Part shown: positions 16,354 through 19,041 of the stretch, piece after piece
How positions within the stretch are numbered: the first letter of the stretch is position 1
Layout of the letters: every line of letters starts with the position of its first letter
From: an uncultured Burkholderiales bacterium
GTDB taxonomy: Bacteria; Pseudomonadota; Gammaproteobacteria; Burkholderiales; Burkholderiaceae_D
Direction: 5' to 3'
DNA length: 19,041 nt
Assembly (NCBI GenBank): GCA_937872165.1
Contig: CALMOR010000214.1
Coordinates: 1 to 19,041 of the forward strand
The notes under the pieces: generated by a model
Databases searched by the model: none
Told to the model about the DNA's origin: nothing
Seen by the model: only the letters and a program-made list of their open reading frames with translations
Translations under genes and position numbers: made by a program

Positions 16354-18573
16354 ATGCCCGACAACACAGCAGCCGTCCCGACCACCGTCGCCGTGGCGCG
16401 CTTCGCCGACGCGATAGCCGAAGGCCTTCCGTATCCGCTCGGCGCGACGCCGGATGCCCGCGGCGTCAACTTCGCGTTGTTCTCCGCGCACGCCACCGGC
16501 GTGGAGCTCTGCCTCTTCGACGCGTCGGGCACCCACGAGCTCGAACGCATCGCGCTGCCCGAGTACACCGACGAGGTCTGGCACGTGTACGTGAAGGGAC
16601 TCGAGCCGGGCGCCGTCTACGCATATCGCGTGCACGGTCCCTACGAGCCTTCGGCCGGTCATCGCTTCAATGCGAACAAGCTGCTGCTCGATCCCTATGC
16701 GAAGGCGCACGTCGGCGAGCTTCGCTGGTCGCCCGAACTGTTCGGCTATCCGATGGAGCGCGGCGAGGACGACGATGCCGACCTCGCGTTCGACGAGCGC
16801 GACAGCGCGGCCTTCATGCCGAAGTGCGTCGTCGTGGACTCGGAGTTCGACTGGAAGGAGCCGTCGCGTCCGCGCGTGCCGTGGGAGCAGACCATCTTCT
16901 ACGAGGCGCACGTGAAGGGCTACACGAAGCGCCACCCCGACGTGCCCGAAGCGCTGCGCGGCACCTTCGCAGGCCTCGCGCAGCCGGCCGTCATCGAGCA
17001 CCTGAAGGGCCTCGGCGTCACGTCGATCGAGCTGCTGCCGATCCACACCTTCGTCAACGACAGCAACCTGCTCGAGAAGGGGCTCACCAACTACTGGGGC
17101 TACAACACCATCGGCTTCTTCGCCGCCGACCCGCGCTACTTCGCGAAGAACAGCATCACCGAACTGAAGGGCATGGTCGACCGGCTGCACGGCGCGGGAC
17201 TCGAGGTCATCCTCGACGTCGTCTACAACCACTCGGCCGAAGGCAACCAGCGCGGCGCCACGCTGTCGTTCCGCGGCATCGACAACGCGTCGTACTACCG
17301 GCTCATGCCGGACGAGCCGCGCTACTACATCAACGACACCGGCACCGGCAACACGCTCAATCTCTCGCATCCGCGCGTACTGCAGATGGTCACCGACAGC
17401 CTGCGCTACTGGGTGACCGAGATGAAGATCGACGGCTTCCGCTTCGACCTCGCGACCATCCTCGGCCGGGAGCCGCACGGCTTCGACGAGGGCGGCGGCT
17501 TCCTCGACGCCTGTCGGCAGGACCCGATCCTCGCGTCGGTGAAGCTGATCGCCGAACCGTGGGACTGCGGTCCGGGCGGCTATCAGGTGGGCGGCTTCCC
17601 GCCGGGGTGGGCCGAATGGAACGACAAGTTCCGCGACACCGTGCGCAGCTATTGGCGGGGCGAGGAAGGGATGGTCGCGATGCTCGCGACGCGGCTCGCG
17701 GGCTCCGCGGACAAGTTCCGCTATCGGGGTCGCCGACCCTGGGCGAGCGTCAATCTCGTCACCGCGCACGACGGCTTCACGCTCAACGATCTGGTCTCGT
17801 ACGACGACAAGCACAACGACGCGAACGGCGAGAAGAACCGCGACGGCACGTCGGACAACCGATCGGCGAACTACGGCGTCCAAGGTCCGACCGACGACGC
17901 GGACATCCGCGCCGTGCGCGAGCGCCAGAAGCGCAACATCCTCGCCACGCTGCTGTTCTCGCAAGGCACGCCGCTGATGGTCGCCGGCGACGAGTTCGGC
18001 CGCACGCAGGCCGGCAACAACAACGCCTATTGCCAGGACAACGAGATCAGCTGGGTCGACTGGGAAGGACGGACCGAGGACGACCGGGCGCTGACGGCGT
18101 TCGTGTCGCAGCTGATCGCGTTGCGCCGGTCGCTGCCGGTGCTGCGTCGTCAACGCTGGCTCGACGGCCAGTGGAACGAGGCGCTGCAGGTCTGCGATGT
18201 CGCGTGGATGAACCCCGGCGGCGCGCGCATCGAAGGCGACGAGTGGGACGATGCGTCGATGCGATGCTTCGGCATGCTGATCGACGGTCGCGCGCAGGCC
18301 TCGGGCATCGCCAAGCTCGCGTCCGACGCGACGCTGCTGGTCGTGTTCAACGCGTACGAGGGCCTCGTCGACTTCAAGCTGCCGGACATCACCGGCAGCG
18401 ATCAGTGGACCTGCCTCATCGACACCAACGTGCCGGTCCGCGACGCTCTGGGCGAGCTCTCGGCCAACGACGTGTACCAGGTGACGGGGCGTTCGGTGCT
18501 TCTGTTCGCGCTGCAGACCCAGAGCGCGACGCAGCGGGTCTACGACCGCCTCGAGAAGGAGCTCACCCACTGA
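16354..18573 (+). CDS. glgX: Glycogen debranching enzyme GlgX (GH13_11)
   Basis: GlgX hydrolyses alpha-1,6 branches of phosphorylase-trimmed glycogen in the cytoplasm. The 739 residues begin with a CBM48 domain (about 25-130: YPLGATPDARGVNFALFSA, then the VHGPYEP box). The GH13 barrel follows, with DVVYNH near 289. The catalytic triad is the nucleophile Asp365 in DGFRFDLA, the acid Glu401 in IAEPWDCG, and Asp473 in TAHDGFT. NEISWVDW and the C-terminal beta domain are also family-typical. It is longer than E. coli GlgX (657), partly from an N-terminal lead of about 20 residues. The ATG at 16354 is preceded by a weak GGAA. No other glg gene is visible in the window. The stop overlaps the next start (TGATG). 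Confidence 0.95.
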   Translation: MPDNTAAVPTTVAVARFADAIAEGLPYPLGATPDARGVNFALFSAHATGVELCLFDASGTHELERIALPEYTDEVWHVYVKGLEPGAVYAYRVHGPYEPSAGHRFNANKLLLDPYAKAHVGELRWSPELFGYPMERGEDDDADLAFDERDSAAFMPKCVVVDSEFDWKEPSRPRVPWEQTIFYEAHVKGYTKRHPDVPEALRGTFAGLAQPAVIEHLKGLGVTSIELLPIHTFVNDSNLLEKGLTNYWGYNTIGFFAADPRYFAKNSITELKGMVDRLHGAGLEVILDVVYNHSAEGNQRGATLSFRGIDNASYYRLMPDEPRYYINDTGTGNTLNLSHPRVLQMVTDSLRYWVTEMKIDGFRFDLATILGREPHGFDEGGGFLDACRQDPILASVKLIAEPWDCGPGGYQVGGFPPGWAEWNDKFRDTVRSYWRGEEGMVAMLATRLAGSADKFRYRGRRPWASVNLVTAHDGFTLNDLVSYDDKHNDANGEKNRDGTSDNRSANYGVQGPTDDADIRAVRERQKRNILATLLFSQGTPLMVAGDEFGRTQAGNNNAYCQDNEISWVDWEGRTEDDRALTAFVSQLIALRRSLPVLRRQRWLDGQWNEALQVCDVAWMNPGGARIEGDEWDDASMRCFGMLIDGRAQASGIAKLASDATLLVVFNAYEGLVDFKLPDITGSDQWTCLIDTNVPVRDALGELSANDVYQVTGRSVLLFALQTQSATQRVYDRLEKELTH

Positions 18574-19041
18574 TGGGCTTCGCCGCGACCTGGTCGTCCG
18601 CTCGACAGGGCGCTCGTTCTTTCGCCCGTGACTGGCGAGCCGGCGAACTGCGGTTGCTGGTGCTGTCGCTGGTGGTCGCGGTCGCGGCGATGACGAGCGT
18701 CGGCTTCTTCGTCGATCGCCTGAAGGGCGGGCTCGAGCGCGACGCCGCGCAACTGCTGGGCGCCGATCTCGTGCTCGTGTCCGACCAGCCGATCGCCGCG
18801 GCCAATCGGGAGGAGGCCCGCTCGCGCGGGCTGTCGAGCGCCGAGACCGTGACCTTTCCGAGCATGGCGATCGCGAGTGCGTCGGAGGCCGCCGAGCCGA
18901 TGACGCAACTGACCGCGGTCAAGGCCGTGACCGACGGCTATCCGCTGCGGGGCGCGTTGCGGACGGCCGAGGCGCCCGGCCTCCCCGACGCGCTCGCGCG
19001 CGGCCTCCCCGATCCGGGCACGGTATGGGTCGACGCCGCGC
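18573..19041 (+). CDS. FtsX/YbbP-type ABC transporter permease, N-terminal part
   Basis: The frame runs open from ATG 18573 to the window end (156 residues seen). It begins with ARDWRAGELRLLVLSLVVAVAAMTSVGFF, a polar start and one membrane span (about 26-48). Next comes the MacB-like periplasmic region, opening with LERDAAQLLGADLVLVSDQP and continuing through QLTAVKAVTDGYPLRG. This is the start of the large (about 830-residue) YbbP-like permeases that work with a YbbA-type ATPase, in a family linked to lipoprotein or lysophospholipid handling. The ATPase gene is not in the window. The start overlaps the glgX stop by one base, which suggests coupled translation though no obvious functional link. 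Substrate cannot be inferred. Confidence 0.88.
   Translation, partial: MGFAATWSSARQGARSFARDWRAGELRLLVLSLVVAVAAMTSVGFFVDRLKGGLERDAAQLLGADLVLVSDQPIAAANREEARSRGLSSAETVTFPSMAIASASEAAEPMTQLTAVKAVTDGYPLRGALRTAEAPGLPDALARGLPDPGTVWVDAA

Noticed and set aside
16168..18570. An 800-codon open frame on the minus strand opposite glgX
   Set aside because: It mirrors GlgX codon for codon, is Arg/Val/Asp-rich without any domain, and GlgX has full motifs. It is a product of high G+C codon use.

Overview
The window is about 19 kb of G+C-rich bacterial DNA (roughly two thirds G+C by eye) with the gene order of a betaproteobacterial chromosome. The main evidence is the chain lepA-lepB-DUF4845-rnc-era-recO-pdxJ-acpS-nagZ, followed by an EarP/EF-P pair in which EF-P carries the arginine-type tip loop used by Pseudomonas and Neisseria. 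I do not assign a genus.

Region 1 (1-6782) is one plus-strand operon. It holds the end of LepA, signal peptidase I, a pilin-like DUF4845 protein, RNase III with a long tail, the GTPase Era, RecO, PdxJ, AcpS and NagZ. Genes from rnc onward overlap, mostly by 4 bases (ATGA), so translation is probably coupled. Together they cover ribosome biogenesis and translation quality, protein export, recombination repair, vitamin B6, acyl-carrier activation and wall recycling.

Region 2 (6790-11321) is also plus-strand. It holds earP, efp, a family 5 uracil-DNA glycosylase that starts on the efp stop codon, and uvrC. EarP rhamnosylates EF-P. The glycosylase and UvrC are both DNA-repair enzymes.

Region 3 (11315-16353) is read on the minus strand and is the accessory part. 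A CPA1-type cation/proton antiporter overlaps the end of uvrC tail to tail. Next come a decayed TolB/TPR-type regulator, an intact pair of small single-membrane-span proteins that look like paralogues of each other, and a decayed beta-solenoid surface protein that still has a recognisable signal peptide. The clustered frameshifts here contrast with the intact genes on both sides, so I read them as real decay rather than general sequencing error.

Region 4 (16354-19041) returns to the plus strand with glgX (glycogen debranching), followed by a coupled FtsX/YbbP-type ABC permease cut by the window edge.

I saw no tRNA, rRNA, CRISPR array, insertion sequence or integrase. The best candidate for something undescribed is the paralogous small membrane-protein pair at 14047-14738. 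The PdxJ subtype is the most unexpected feature in the conserved operon.
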